The translations under genes and the position numbers were made by a program. The notes beneath the pieces were generated by a model, which was not told where the DNA came from, searched no databases, and saw only the letters and a list, made by a program, of their open reading frames with translations. From RGIG8745 sp045576655 (lineage in GTDB: Bacteria > Bacteroidota > Bacteroidia > Bacteroidales > Bacteroidaceae), in NCBI GenBank assembly GCA_045576655.1, contig JAZNGW010000022.1, forward strand, positions 248,001 to 312,000: a DNA stretch of 64,000 nucleotides, read 5' to 3'. Below, in pieces: positions 47,716 to 57,081 of the stretch (position 1 is the stretch's first letter; each line of letters opens with the position of its first letter).

Positions 47716-50334
47716 ATGATGACAGCAAAAGAAATCAGAGAGTCTTTCAAGAAGTTTTTTGAAAGCAAGGAACACCTTATTGTTCCGTCTGCTCCTATGG
47801 TAATTAAGGACGATCCTACGTTGATGTTTACTAATGCAGGCATGAACCAGTTTAAAGATATAATCCTTGGTAACGCACAACCTAAAAGTCGTCGTGCAGC
47901 TGATACGCAGAAGTGTTTGCGTGTAAGTGGCAAGCATAACGACCTGGAAGAAGTTGGACACGATACTTATCACCACACAATGTTCGAGATGCTCGGAAAC
48001 TGGAGTTTTGGCGATTACTTCAAGAAAGAGGCTATCGATTGGGCGTGGGAATATCTCGTTGATGTCTTGAAACTTGACCCGAAGAATCTTTACGCAACAG
48101 TGTTTGAGGGCTCTGTTGAAGAAGGTCTTGAACGCGACAATGAGGCTGCTGCTATCTGGGAAAAGTATCTCCCTAAGGATCATATTATTAACGGAAACAA
48201 GCACGATAACTTTTGGGAAATGGGTGATACTGGCCCGTGCGGTCCATGCTCGGAGATTCATATAGACTCACGCTCTGAGGAGGAAAAAGCGCAGATTCCT
48301 GGAGCAGAATTGGTGAACAAGGACAATCCGCAAGTTATTGAAATATGGAACCTCGTATTCATGCAGTACAACCGTAAGGCAGACCATTCGCTCGAACCAC
48401 TTCCGGCAAAAGTTATAGATACAGGTATGGGATTTGAGCGTCTTGTGCGCACTATGCAAGGCAAAACTTCCAACTATGACACAGACGTGTTCCAACCGAT
48501 AATTAAGGTTTTGGGTGACATGGCTGATGTTAAGTATGGCGAAAACGAAAAGACCGATGTGGCTATGCGTGTTGTGGCAGATCATCTTCGCGCTATTGCA
48601 TTTTCTATTGCAGACGGTCAGTTGCCTAGCAACGCTAAGGCTGGTTATGTGATTCGTCGTATTCTTCGTCGAGCTGTTCGTTATGGCTATACTTTCCTCG
48701 GAATGAAGGAGGCGTTTATGTACAACCTCGTGCCGGTTCTTATCCGCGAAATGGGTGACGCCTTCCCTGAACTTCCTGCTCAGAAAGAACTTATTATGAA
48801 GGTAATGAAGGAAGAGGAGGATTCTTTCCTTCGTACTCTTGAAAATGGTATCAAACTTCTTAACGGAGTTATGGACGAGGCTAAGGCGGCAGGCAAGACT
48901 GAGATTGCAGGCGAAAAGGCGTTTACTCTCTTTGATACATATGGATTCCCACTTGACCTTACAGAACTTATTTGTCGTGAGAACGGCATGACTGTTGACG
49001 AGGCCGGATTCAACGCGGAAATGCAGAAGCAGAAGGAGCGTGCACGCAATGCAGCTGCAGTTGAAACTGGTGACTGGGTGGTGCTCAATGAAGGAGAAAG
49101 TAAGTTTGTAGGTTATGACTATACAGAACATAACTGCCGCATCCTAAAATATCGTGAGGTAAAGCAGAAGAAAAATACGTTCTTTGAAGTTGTTCTTGAC
49201 ACAACTCCTTTCTATGCAGAGATGGGTGGTGAAGTAGGTGACCAGGGTGTGCTTGTAAGCGAGTTTGAAACAATCGAAATCATTGATACGAAGAGCGAGA
49301 ATAATCTTTCAGTTCACCATGTGGCAAAACTTCCTGAGCATCCGGAAGCAGAATTTATGGCTTGTGTGGATATAGAAAAGCGTCGTGCTACAGAGGCGAA
49401 CCACACTTGTACGCATCTTCTTGACGAGGCTCTTCGCGAAGTGCTCGGTACTCACGTTGAGCAGAAGGGGTCGTATGTAAGTCCTGACGGACTCCGTTTT
49501 GACTTCTCACACTTTGAGAAAGTTACTCCGGAGCAACTTCGTGAGGTCGAACATCTGGTAAACGAGAAGATTCGCCAGAATATTCCATTGAAGGAATATC
49601 GCGACTGCCCAATTGAAGAGGCTAAAAAGCTTGGTGCTATTGCTTTGTTCGGTGAAAAGTATGGCGATAAGGTTCGCGTTGTACAGTTTGGAACTTCTGT
49701 AGAGTTCTGTGGTGGATGTCATGCAAGTAGCACAGGGTGTCTCGGCATGGTTCGTATTATTAGCGAAAGTTCTGTAGCAGCAGGTGTGCGTCGTATTGAA
49801 GCTATTACAGGCAAGAAGGTGGAGGAATCAATGGATATGCTCCAAGATATGCTTATCGACCTTAAGTCCTTGTTTAATAATGCACCAGACCTGGTTGTAG
49901 CAATTAAGAAGCATATCGAGGATAATGCTGAACTCAAGAAGCAACTTGAAGAGTTCAAAGCTCAGAAAGTTGGTGAGTTTAAGGCAAAGATGATAGAAAG
50001 TGCTAGAACAATCAACGGTGTAAAGGTTATTGCATCAGTTGCTCCAGTTGATGCGCAGGGCGCTAAGGATATGGCGTTCCAGTTGCGCAATCAATTCCCT
50101 GAGAACCTTCTTGTGGTTATTGGTGGCGTGTCTGCTGACAAGCCAAATCTTACAGTGGCGTTTAGTGACGATCTTGTGAAGGATGGAAAAAATGCAGGTA
50201 AGATTATTCGTGAAGCCGCAAAACTTATGCAGGGAGGTGGAGGCGGTCAACCGCATTTTGCAACAGCAGGAGGAAAGAACGTTGATGGTCTTAAGGCTGC
50301 AGTTGATAAGGTAGTAGAATTGGCCGAGTTGTAA
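47716..50334 (+). CDS. alaS: Alanyl-tRNA synthetase
   Basis: An 872-residue class II enzyme. The catalytic core (about 1-240) has FTNAGMNQFKDI and RRAADTQKCLRVSGKHNDLE; the editing domain has the zinc motif HTCTH near 561 and CGGCH near 665; the C-terminal DHHA1 domain ends with MQGGGGGQPHFATAGG. All three domains are intact and of usual length. TAACTTTG at 47648-47655 is a probable -7 element without a good -33. The ATG at 47716 is followed by a second ATG. Confidence 0.98.
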   Translation: MMTAKEIRESFKKFFESKEHLIVPSAPMVIKDDPTLMFTNAGMNQFKDIILGNAQPKSRRAADTQKCLRVSGKHNDLEEVGHDTYHHTMFEMLGNWSFGDYFKKEAIDWAWEYLVDVLKLDPKNLYATVFEGSVEEGLERDNEAAAIWEKYLPKDHIINGNKHDNFWEMGDTGPCGPCSEIHIDSRSEEEKAQIPGAELVNKDNPQVIEIWNLVFMQYNRKADHSLEPLPAKVIDTGMGFERLVRTMQGKTSNYDTDVFQPIIKVLGDMADVKYGENEKTDVAMRVVADHLRAIAFSIADGQLPSNAKAGYVIRRILRRAVRYGYTFLGMKEAFMYNLVPVLIREMGDAFPELPAQKELIMKVMKEEEDSFLRTLENGIKLLNGVMDEAKAAGKTEIAGEKAFTLFDTYGFPLDLTELICRENGMTVDEAGFNAEMQKQKERARNAAAVETGDWVVLNEGESKFVGYDYTEHNCRILKYREVKQKKNTFFEVVLDTTPFYAEMGGEVGDQGVLVSEFETIEIIDTKSENNLSVHHVAKLPEHPEAEFMACVDIEKRRATEANHTCTHLLDEALREVLGTHVEQKGSYVSPDGLRFDFSHFEKVTPEQLREVEHLVNEKIRQNIPLKEYRDCPIEEAKKLGAIALFGEKYGDKVRVVQFGTSVEFCGGCHASSTGCLGMVRIISESSVAAGVRRIEAITGKKVEESMDMLQDMLIDLKSLFNNAPDLVVAIKKHIEDNAELKKQLEEFKAQKVGEFKAKMIESARTINGVKVIASVAPVDAQGAKDMAFQLRNQFPENLLVVIGGVSADKPNLTVAFSDDLVKDGKNAGKIIREAAKLMQGGGGGQPHFATAGGKNVDGLKAAVDKVVELAEL

Positions 50335-50348
50335 TTTTTGGAGAATAA

Positions 50349-50380
50349 TTTGGTCGGGACAAATAAAAGGTGTAACTTTG
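50349..50380 (+). promoter_or_regulatory. Promoter of rpmE
   Basis: TTTG at 50349-50352, 20 bp, TAACTTTG at 50373-50380. The -7 context GTGTAACTTTGCA is the same as at the alaS promoter. Confidence 0.75.
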
Positions 50381-50464
50381 CATCCTGATTAAAGCGACCA
50401 TTACACCTCTTATTGTTACCAGCAATAAAGAAAAAGAAATAATAACGAATAAAGATAAAGAAAA

Positions 50465-50719
50465 ATGAAAAAAGGTATTCATCCAGAAAGCTATCGCACA
50501 GTGATTTTTAAGGATATGTCAAACGGCGATATGTTCCTCTCACGTTCTTGCTGCAAGGCTAATGACACTGAAGTATTCGAAGGTCAGGAGTATCCTGTAG
50601 TTAAGATTGAAATCTCTAACACTTCTCACCCATTCTATACAGGTAAGGCAAAGCTTGTAGACACAGCAGGACGTGTGGACAAGTTCATGAGCCGTTACGC
50701 AGCAATGAAGAAGAAGTAA
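50465..50719 (+). CDS. rpmE: 50S ribosomal protein L31 type B
   Basis: An 84-residue protein. MKKGIHPESYRTVIFKDMSN is the conserved start; SNTSHPFYTGKAKLVDTAGR and VDKFMSRYA are the type B end. It lacks the C-x-x-C zinc site of type A (only an SRSCCKAND stretch is present), as is normal for the zinc-independent form. It is a single-gene transcript with its own promoter and terminator. Confidence 0.97.
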   Translation: MKKGIHPESYRTVIFKDMSNGDMFLSRSCCKANDTEVFEGQEYPVVKIEISNTSHPFYTGKAKLVDTAGRVDKFMSRYAAMKKK

Positions 50720-50743
50720 TCATTTCGGATGAAATAGAAATAG

Positions 50744-50786
50744 AAACGAGGTGCAAGTTCCAGTGGGATTTGCACCTCGTTTTATT
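50744..50786 (+). terminator. Rho-independent terminator after rpmE
   Basis: AAACGAGGTGCAA (50744-50756) pairs perfectly with TTGCACCTCGTTT (50770-50782), followed by TTTATTTT. Confidence 0.92.
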
Positions 50787-50806
50787 TTAATTAGTTTTCT
50801 TAGGTC

Positions 50807-51436
50807 TTATTCAAATCGTTTCCCGTTCCACTTCTTTATGATTGACTGTTTGAGGTATGGGGCAATTGCCTTTCTGTTTTCTTCGCTCAAATATAAAGGC
50901 GTGGTTAAAGTTAGGATTAAGTCGGTAGACTCTTCGTTGAATTTAGCTTTGATAAGACAAATATCCAGTTTGTTGTGTAGATTCTTGTAGTCTGTTTGTG
51001 TCAAAGTGTCTGTTGGGATGAAGAACTCATCAGTGGAAGGTATTTTAATGAAGTCTTCAGTCCTTAGCTCTTCCCATTTGATGGTGTAGAATCTTAAGCG
51101 GCTTTCGCTTGCAGTGGATGAGAATGTGTGGATCGTGCAGATTATACTGTCTTTCTCGTATGGTAATAGCTTAAATGCTATTTCTGAATTTTTGCTTATA
51201 TTGATGTGGGCGTAGTCGCCAGCTATTTCTGTCATTTCGCTCTTTCCACCCATCTTGTTTGTAACCTCGGCTTTCATGTTGCTGTCTAGGTAGTCAATGA
51301 AGTCTAATCGGTCGTTTCTGGTTAGCAAAGGGAGGATTGAGTCGGGCATGGTTCTTACCAGTTCGCGCATGTTTTGTGCAAAAACATTGTTTGTAAATGC
51401 TAATCCGATTAATGTATATATGAGTGTCCGTTTCAT
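50807..51436 (-). CDS. DUF3256 secreted protein
   Basis: A 209-residue exported protein with signal peptide MKRTLIYTLIGLAFTNNVFA. The mature start NMRELVRTMPDSILPLLTRN and DRLDFIDYLDSNMKAEVTNK are the hallmark of the Bacteroidales DUF3256 family, periplasmic proteins of unknown role. The rest alternates strands and ends with YLKQSIIKKWNG. TAACTTTG (51467-51460) is its likely -7 element. Confidence 0.85.
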   Translation of the reverse strand: MKRTLIYTLIGLAFTNNVFAQNMRELVRTMPDSILPLLTRNDRLDFIDYLDSNMKAEVTNKMGGKSEMTEIAGDYAHINISKNSEIAFKLLPYEKDSIICTIHTFSSTASESRLRFYTIKWEELRTEDFIKIPSTDEFFIPTDTLTQTDYKNLHNKLDICLIKAKFNEESTDLILTLTTPLYLSEENRKAIAPYLKQSIIKKWNGKRFE

Positions 51437-51531
51437 TTTTTTTGTTTATTGCGTTTTTGCAAAGTTACAGAAATGGGGCGTAAAAAACGAAAGAAATGGT
51501 TATAAACGTATGCTTGGTGGTGGGACGCTTA

Positions 51532-51562
51532 TTTGAGATCTGTTATATTTTACTTATCTTTG
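51532..51562 (+). promoter_or_regulatory. Promoter of the PAP2-GH43 unit
   Basis: TTTG at 51532-51535, 19 bp, TATCTTTG at 51555-51562, leaving a leader of about 30 nt. Confidence 0.75.
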
Positions 51563-51597
51563 CAATCATGAGGGTCTAAATTTACACCTTTGCTAAA

Positions 51598-53013
51598 ATG
51601 TCGCCGAATAGATATTCTTTTGTTTTCATCTTGTTTTTTTTGTTTAATGCTATCGTCATGGTGGCGCAGGATGATGTGGTGTCTGTCTTGGATGCTGTAA
51701 TAGATTCGCTTGAAAGCCCCCAAGGATATCAGCCTGTCGATTCTGCATATTTGCATAGCGTCGAGTTGTTACTTGAGCAGGAAGAGAAAAAACGGGAATT
51801 GCAGTCGATAATAAAAATGACGGATGATAGATTGTTGAAAAAAGAAATGTCTTTCCGTCCAGACGGTTCATTGCTAGTGTTGCGAGGTTTGTTGACTGGT
51901 TATACCAAACGTGACTTTGTGAAGAGTCCTGGTGAGTTTAAGTCTTATGATATGGATATGCAAGACTACGGTGTGGCAGGTGCTCCGTTAGCAGCAAGTT
52001 GGATTTTGAAAGTTGCAGGAGTGGAGAGTCGTAGTACAACCCGACGTATGATGACTTCTAATGTTTTGGCCCTAGCCCTTTCAGCGGGGCTTGTCAAAAC
52101 GCTTAAATTGGCAATTGATGAGTCGCGCCCAGACGGCAAAGGTGAAGATTCGTTTCCATCGGGGCATAGTTCGTTGGCTTTTGTAGGAGCCACGATATTG
52201 CATCGTGAGTTTGGGCATCATAGCCCGTGGATTAGCGTCGGCGGATATGCGACTGCTACAGCAACGCAGTTGTTGCGCTTGAAACATAATAGGCATTGGG
52301 CGCACGACACTTTTATCGGCGCAGGAATAGGTGTGATGTCTACTAATTTGGCTTATTTCCTGACGGATAAAATTTTGGGAGAAAAGGAAATAAACCGTCC
52401 GCGTTTTGCTTTTGACGATATGAAAAGAGTTGCTGATTTTAATTTTCGACCGTCGTCAATCTCTTTTGTTTCAGGGTCAGAAATGGGAAGCAGAAAAATC
52501 AAAAATCAGTGTTTGGTTGTTCCTGATGATTTTGCGGGGGAGGCTGAAGTGCGTATTGGTGCAGGTTTTATGGCGGGGGTTGAAGGTTCGTTGTTTGTGA
52601 GTCCAAATGTGGCGTTTGACGCGATGTTTAAACTTACAACTTCTGCTGCAAAACTCTCGTTGCCAAGAACGTCGCCTTACTATGATTCTATGTGCGGTTC
52701 CAATTTGGATTTCTATCGTTTTTCGTTAGGCGTTAAATATTCATATCCATTTGCTATGTCTCATCGTGTCTCTTTCCGTTTGTTTGCTGGTACTCGTATT
52801 AGTGACAGTCTTTGTTTTGAAAGTGCGAGTGATGGCGTGACTCGTTTCAGGGTTCCTGGTGAGATTAAATTTGACAGTGGATTGAGTGTTATGTACGATT
52901 TTGTGGATTCGAAAAAGTATTCATCAGGATTTACCTTTGATTATCATCATACAGATTCGGATATTATGCCGCATAGATATAGCGTTAGTTCTGTGTGGCG
53001 AATTCTTTTGTGA
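51598..53013 (+). CDS. PAP2-type phosphatase with C-terminal beta-barrel
   Basis: A 471-residue exported protein. After a signal peptide, a PAP2 acid-phosphatase domain shows all three signatures: K-x6-R-P in KLAIDESRPDG (about 166), FPSGHSSLAF and R-x5-H-x3-D in NRHWAHD. The C-terminal 200 residues have amphipathic strands (VRIGAGFMAGVEGSLF; FRLFAGTRI; SVMYDFVDSK) of an outer-membrane barrel. It probably dephosphorylates a lipid phosphate (lipid A or undecaprenyl pyrophosphate) near the outer membrane. The glycosidase gene follows 36 bp later. Confidence 0.86.
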   Translation: MSPNRYSFVFILFFLFNAIVMVAQDDVVSVLDAVIDSLESPQGYQPVDSAYLHSVELLLEQEEKKRELQSIIKMTDDRLLKKEMSFRPDGSLLVLRGLLTGYTKRDFVKSPGEFKSYDMDMQDYGVAGAPLAASWILKVAGVESRSTTRRMMTSNVLALALSAGLVKTLKLAIDESRPDGKGEDSFPSGHSSLAFVGATILHREFGHHSPWISVGGYATATATQLLRLKHNRHWAHDTFIGAGIGVMSTNLAYFLTDKILGEKEINRPRFAFDDMKRVADFNFRPSSISFVSGSEMGSRKIKNQCLVVPDDFAGEAEVRIGAGFMAGVEGSLFVSPNVAFDAMFKLTTSAAKLSLPRTSPYYDSMCGSNLDFYRFSLGVKYSYPFAMSHRVSFRLFAGTRISDSLCFESASDGVTRFRVPGEIKFDSGLSVMYDFVDSKKYSSGFTFDYHHTDSDIMPHRYSVSSVWRILL

Positions 53014-53049
53014 CAAATAGTTTATAAACTGTAACTTTAAAATTCAATT

Positions 53050-55059
53050 ATGAAAGTGAACCTTAAATCAGTATTCTTTACATCGATGTTTGCCTTGTCT
53101 GTATGCGCTTTTGCGCAAACCGCGTATTCTCCAGCTGTTGGCATAGATGATGCAGGGTATTATCGTTGGCGTGCCACGGGTAACCCTATAATCACTCATA
53201 AGCACAGTGCGGATCCAGCTCCAGTTGTTAAAGGAGATACTCTTTGGCTTTATGCGGGGTGTGATTATGCAGGAAATCAAAGCGGTTACAAAATGCATGA
53301 GTGGAATCTGTATTCAACAATCGATATGGTAAACTGGACCGAACATCCTTCGCCTCTTAATATAGATGAATTCAAATGGCAAAATTCTCGTGCTGCATAC
53401 GCTGGTCATGTTATCGAACGCAATGGTAAGTGGTATTTTTATGTGAGTACGAACTGGTGTGGCATAGGCGTTGCTGTGGCAGATAACCCGCGCGGACCGT
53501 TCAAGGACGCGCTTGGCAAGCAACTACTCACAAATGCAGATTGTCCAGGAACAACTCATTCTTGGGCTTGTATCGATCCGTTCGTAATGATTGACGACGA
53601 AGGGCAAGCTTGGATTTCATGGGGTAATGGCAAGTGCTTTATTGCAAAACTTAAGGAAAACATGGTTGAGATAGATGGCGAAGTGAAGGAAATTCGTTTG
53701 GAAGGAACGAAGTTCACTGAAGCTCCATGGATACACAAGCATAACGGTAAGTACTACCTTACATTTGCGGAAGGATGGCCAGAGAAGATCGGTTATGCCA
53801 TGAGTGATAAGATTGACGGCCCTTACGAGTATAAAGGCGTGCTCTCTGAAATAGCAGGTAACAGTAACACAACTCATCCTGGCGTGGTGCATTTTCTTGG
53901 CAAGGACTGGTTTTTTACACACAACGGAGCCCTTCCTCAAGGTACAAGCTATAGCCGTAGCGTATGCGTTCAACCACTTGAGTATGAGGTTAATGGAGAA
54001 CTTAAGAAATGCGATATTGTTAGCAACCCTGATTTTTTGACAAATCCTGTAGCTGTTGGTACTCCTGCTCAACTTACAGAACTGGGGATACCTCTTAGTG
54101 CTCAGCCTAAAACCGATGCATACCTTTTTGCCTACTTTGAAGGACGAGGCGACAACATGAAGCAAGAACAGATACGATTTGCTGTAAGTGAAAATGGCAA
54201 GGACTGGAAAGCTTTGAATAACAACCAGCCAGTTTTAGACTCTAAGGTCATAAGCAACACTGGTGGTGTGCGCGACCCGCATATTATGCGTGGTGCAGAT
54301 GGCAAATCGTATTATATGGTGGCTACAGATATGTTTACTCACAAAACGGGTTGGGGATTCAATCCAGGCATTATACTCATGCGTAGCGAAAATCTAATAG
54401 ATTGGACTCATTCAGCAATCGACTTCACCAAGGTTTATCCAGAAAAATTTGGAAACGTACAGTGGGTATGGGCTCCGCAAACATTCTATGATGTGAAGGA
54501 GGGAAAATACCTTGTTTATTTTACGGTGAAGTTCAAGCACAATGATTATCTCGATTACTATTGCGCTTACGCAAACAAGGATTTTACCGCTCTTGAGCAT
54601 GAACCAGTGTTTATGTTCAGGGCAGAGCATGGTGCGATTGACGGTGATATTATTTATAATGCTAACAACGGGCTTTACCACTTCTTCTTTAAGGGCAACA
54701 CCAAAGATCATAACGGAAAAGAGTACATCAATGGAATCAAGCAGGCTGTAGGTCGTTCTTTGTGTGGTCCTTGGTTTGAAGACCGTGCATACATTGATGC
54801 CTATGCAGGCCGTATAGCTGTAGAGGGCTCAGGGATTTTTAAACTCAATCCTAAGGATAGCAAGAGCGGCAAGGATGAATATATCCTTATGTATGACCTT
54901 TACCATAATGGTCGTTATGAATTCCAGCGCACTAATGATCTTATGCATTTTACCTCTCAACCAGAGTCATTCACTAAGGACTTTTTCCCTCGTCATGGGA
55001 CAGTGATGCCGATAACTAAAAAAGAATTGAAGCGTCTAAAGGCAAAGTGGAGTGAATAA
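53050..55059 (+). CDS. Tandem GH43 glycoside hydrolase, secreted
   Basis: A 669-residue enzyme with signal peptide MKVNLKSVFFTSMFALSVCA and two GH43-type five-bladed propellers. The first (about 45-330) has the base Asp in HSADPAPVV (55), a second Asp in WACIDPFV (about 176) and Glu in FTEAPW (about 224). The second (about 350-669) has VRDPHIMRG (Asp 409), GAIDGDIIYN (about 531) and the acid in EGSGIFKL (about 592). GH43 enzymes remove arabinose, xylose or galactose from plant glycans. With both triads intact the two modules may cut different linkages. No SusC/SusD pair is next to it. Confidence 0.85.
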   Translation: MKVNLKSVFFTSMFALSVCAFAQTAYSPAVGIDDAGYYRWRATGNPIITHKHSADPAPVVKGDTLWLYAGCDYAGNQSGYKMHEWNLYSTIDMVNWTEHPSPLNIDEFKWQNSRAAYAGHVIERNGKWYFYVSTNWCGIGVAVADNPRGPFKDALGKQLLTNADCPGTTHSWACIDPFVMIDDEGQAWISWGNGKCFIAKLKENMVEIDGEVKEIRLEGTKFTEAPWIHKHNGKYYLTFAEGWPEKIGYAMSDKIDGPYEYKGVLSEIAGNSNTTHPGVVHFLGKDWFFTHNGALPQGTSYSRSVCVQPLEYEVNGELKKCDIVSNPDFLTNPVAVGTPAQLTELGIPLSAQPKTDAYLFAYFEGRGDNMKQEQIRFAVSENGKDWKALNNNQPVLDSKVISNTGGVRDPHIMRGADGKSYYMVATDMFTHKTGWGFNPGIILMRSENLIDWTHSAIDFTKVYPEKFGNVQWVWAPQTFYDVKEGKYLVYFTVKFKHNDYLDYYCAYANKDFTALEHEPVFMFRAEHGAIDGDIIYNANNGLYHFFFKGNTKDHNGKEYINGIKQAVGRSLCGPWFEDRAYIDAYAGRIAVEGSGIFKLNPKDSKSGKDEYILMYDLYHNGRYEFQRTNDLMHFTSQPESFTKDFFPRHGTVMPITKKELKRLKAKWSE

Positions 55060-55380
55060 TATCCAGACACACAAATTAAAATCCGTTGAATGCCTGTAAA
55101 TGTCCTAAAAGTTTAATGTAAAAAATGCTTAAAAATATTGGAGTATCCCGAAAGTCGATAATTAATTGTTGTATTGCTCAATAAATATTCTTTTTGTCAA
55201 CTGGGTATTACATTTTTAAGATAATATAGTATTGTAAAATGTTCTAAAGGTTGAATTTGGTAGCTGTTTTACAAAATTATTTGTTGGTGCTAATATTTAT
55301 CATTTACTTTGCGGTGTAAAACAAAGGGGTATCCGAAAACCTATAATAGAGTAGGACTAATTAAAACTATTTATTTAATT
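55060..55380. other. AT-rich gap upstream of the barrel gene
   Basis: No gene, repeat or strong hairpin is seen. TTTG (55280-55283), 20 bp, TTACTTTG (55304-55311) is a promoter candidate with one mismatch in the -7 element. It would give a leader of about 65 nt to the ATG at 55381. Confidence 0.4.
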
Positions 55381-55914
55381 ATGAAGAAAATTCTTTTGGC
55401 TGCAGTAGTAGCATTTTCATCACTCGCAGCAAACGCACAGATTTGGGTAGGTGGTTCACTCGGTGCTGAGTTCAGCAAGAAAGATGTTGATGGTGCAAAG
55501 ACTGAGTCAACATTTACTATTTCACCAGAAGTTGGTTATACTCTTAGCGACAAGTGGGATATTGCTGTTGCTATCAATACAACATTGGAGGATAATGGTT
55601 ATGAGAATTTAACAACTTTTTCAGTAGAACCATACGCTCGTTTCACTTTTGCTCAGATGGACAATGTTTCTTTCTTTGTTGATGGTGGTTTTGCTTTTGG
55701 AACTAAAGATGTTATGACTAATGGTAAGAAAGACGATCTGACTTCTTTCACTGTAGGTGTTCGTCCAGGTGTTTAGTTTGCAGTTAATGAAAAGCTCGGT
55801 CTCGTTGCTAAACTTGGTTGGTTGGGTTATAATACTGTTAAGGATTCTCATGACGCATACGGTCTTAATGTAAGCGGTGCAGCTCTTTCATTCGGTGCAT
55901 ACTACTGCTTCTAA
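55381..55914 (+). pseudogene. Outer-membrane beta-barrel gene split by an in-frame amber codon
   Basis: A small OmpW/OmpA-like barrel: signal peptide MKKILLAAVVAFSSLAANAQ, then strands such as IWVGGSLGAEFS, FTISPEVGYTL and FTVGVRPGV. The frame stops at TAG (55774-55776), but continues without any shift through FAVNEKLGLVAKLGWLGYN and GAALSFGAYYCF to TAA at 55912, the last strand ending in the expected terminal Phe. One base change (for example CAG to TAG, or TAC to TAG) explains it. The shortened 131-residue product would lack the closing strands. A sequencing error or stop-codon suppression is also possible. Confidence 0.8.
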
Positions 55915-55940
55915 TTAACGGAATTGCATAAATCAAATAA

Positions 55941-55965
55941 GGGCGCTCTTCGGAGTGCCCTTTTT
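55941..55965 (+). terminator. Rho-independent terminator with TTCG loop
   Basis: GGGCGCTC (55941-55948), loop TTCG, GAGTGCCC (55953-55960, one G-U pair), then TTTTT. Confidence 0.92.
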
Positions 55966-56054
55966 GTTTTATATCGTTGTCGGTTGCCAGTAGCAGTTTT
56001 ATGAGTGGTGTAAAGAGCTTTATTTTCGAGGTTCCCGTTTAATAAGGGAGCAAT

Positions 56055-56091
56055 AAAACAAGGCGCATTAGGTTATTCCCAATGCGCCTTG
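56055..56091 (-). terminator. Terminator for the leftward wHTH gene
   Basis: CAAGGCGCATT (56059-56069) pairs with AATGCGCCTTG (56081-56091). On the minus strand TTTTATT follows. Confidence 0.75.
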
Positions 56092-56137
56092 CCTTATTAT
56101 GTTGTTTTGTTACTTTTCTTGTCCTTGCGGAACTTGC

Positions 56138-56350
56138 TTACTTAAGAGAGTAGAGGTAAGGATCCTTTTCGTCTGCTGTTTCAGCAACTGCCACCTTGTC
56201 CTCACGGAGAAGCCAGCCAAGTCCGAGGTTGAAATCTTTTTCTGCCAATTTTGTAACTTTCTTAATCTGCTTGAATGTCAAGCCTTCGTTTGCTTCTGAG
56301 AGCGCATTCCAGATAGTACCTGCAATGTTTCCTGCTTTTTCCTGCAACAT
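56138..56350 (-). CDS. Winged-helix protein, DUF2582 type
   Basis: A 70-residue protein formed by one winged helix: AGNIAGTIWNALSEANEGLT, FKQIKKVTKLAEKDFNLGLG, then WLLREDKVAV and the wing YLYSL. This matches the small wHTH family once called DUF2582, common in Bacteroidetes. DNA binding is expected but no target is known. The ATG at 56350 begins the homologous part. TAAATTTG (56427-56420) is a likely -7 element, 70 bp upstream. Confidence 0.8.
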   Translation of the reverse strand: MLQEKAGNIAGTIWNALSEANEGLTFKQIKKVTKLAEKDFNLGLGWLLREDKVAVAETADEKDPYLYSLK

Positions 56351-56592
56351 AATTTTTCTTTTACCTTTATTAAAAATTAAACATTTTGTTTGCAAATTCT
56401 TTTTTTTGCTTTTGCAGTGCAAATTTACGTAATTTGTGGTAAATGGCGAAACTTAATGCGTCAAAAGCGCTTGAAAGTCAATGTGATTGGTGCAATTTTA
56501 AAGTTTTTTAACTAAAAAAGCACATCTTCTGTGTGCGAACACAGCGGATGCGCGGTCTTATTAATCTATTTGTGGAACATGTACTTTGGATT

Positions 56593-57072
56593 TCATCTGC
56601 TTGCATTCTTGATCTCTCTACCGATGATTCTGGCGGCAGATTCAACCATTCTGAGGCATGGACGCTGTTTGTAATATTCAGCTGTTCGTGCATCAGGCGT
56701 TGACATAATCTTTGCGTCCTTTCTTAGCCCTAAGAGTTCGCGGCAGATAGAGCTGCCATTTTCCTCTTTGAACGTTTCTATCAATTGTTGCACTTGTTTG
56801 TAGTTTGCCTGCTTTTGTTGGTCGTCATTTTCTGATGTTTGCCCTGTTTCCAGTCCGGCAAGCATGACCATGCCGCAGACAGCTCCGCACGTTTCACGAG
56901 TGCGGCCTATGCCACCTCCGAATGAGGCTGAGATTTTGAGTGCAAGTTCGTTCGGGATTTCATAGATGTCGGAGTAGGCGCAGAATACGGCTTGTGAGCA
57001 GTTGTAGCCTTTGAGGAAGAGTTCTCTTGCTCGAAGTACTCGCTCTTCTATATTGATGTCTCTGTTTTCCAT
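56593..57072 (-). CDS. C_GCAxxG_C_C family protein
   Basis: A 159-residue protein with the family cysteine pattern: LKGYNCSQAVFCAYSD, ETCGAVCGMVMLAG and two late Cys in SSICRELLG and KQRPCLRM. The family is predicted to bind a metal or redox centre and is often near electron-transfer genes; no activity is established. It is last in a leftward run that starts at pheT, 9 bp after the TSCPD gene. Confidence 0.87.
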   Translation of the reverse strand: MENRDINIEERVLRARELFLKGYNCSQAVFCAYSDIYEIPNELALKISASFGGGIGRTRETCGAVCGMVMLAGLETGQTSENDDQQKQANYKQVQQLIETFKEENGSSICRELLGLRKDAKIMSTPDARTAEYYKQRPCLRMVESAARIIGREIKNASR

Positions 57073-57081
57073 GGGGCGTAT

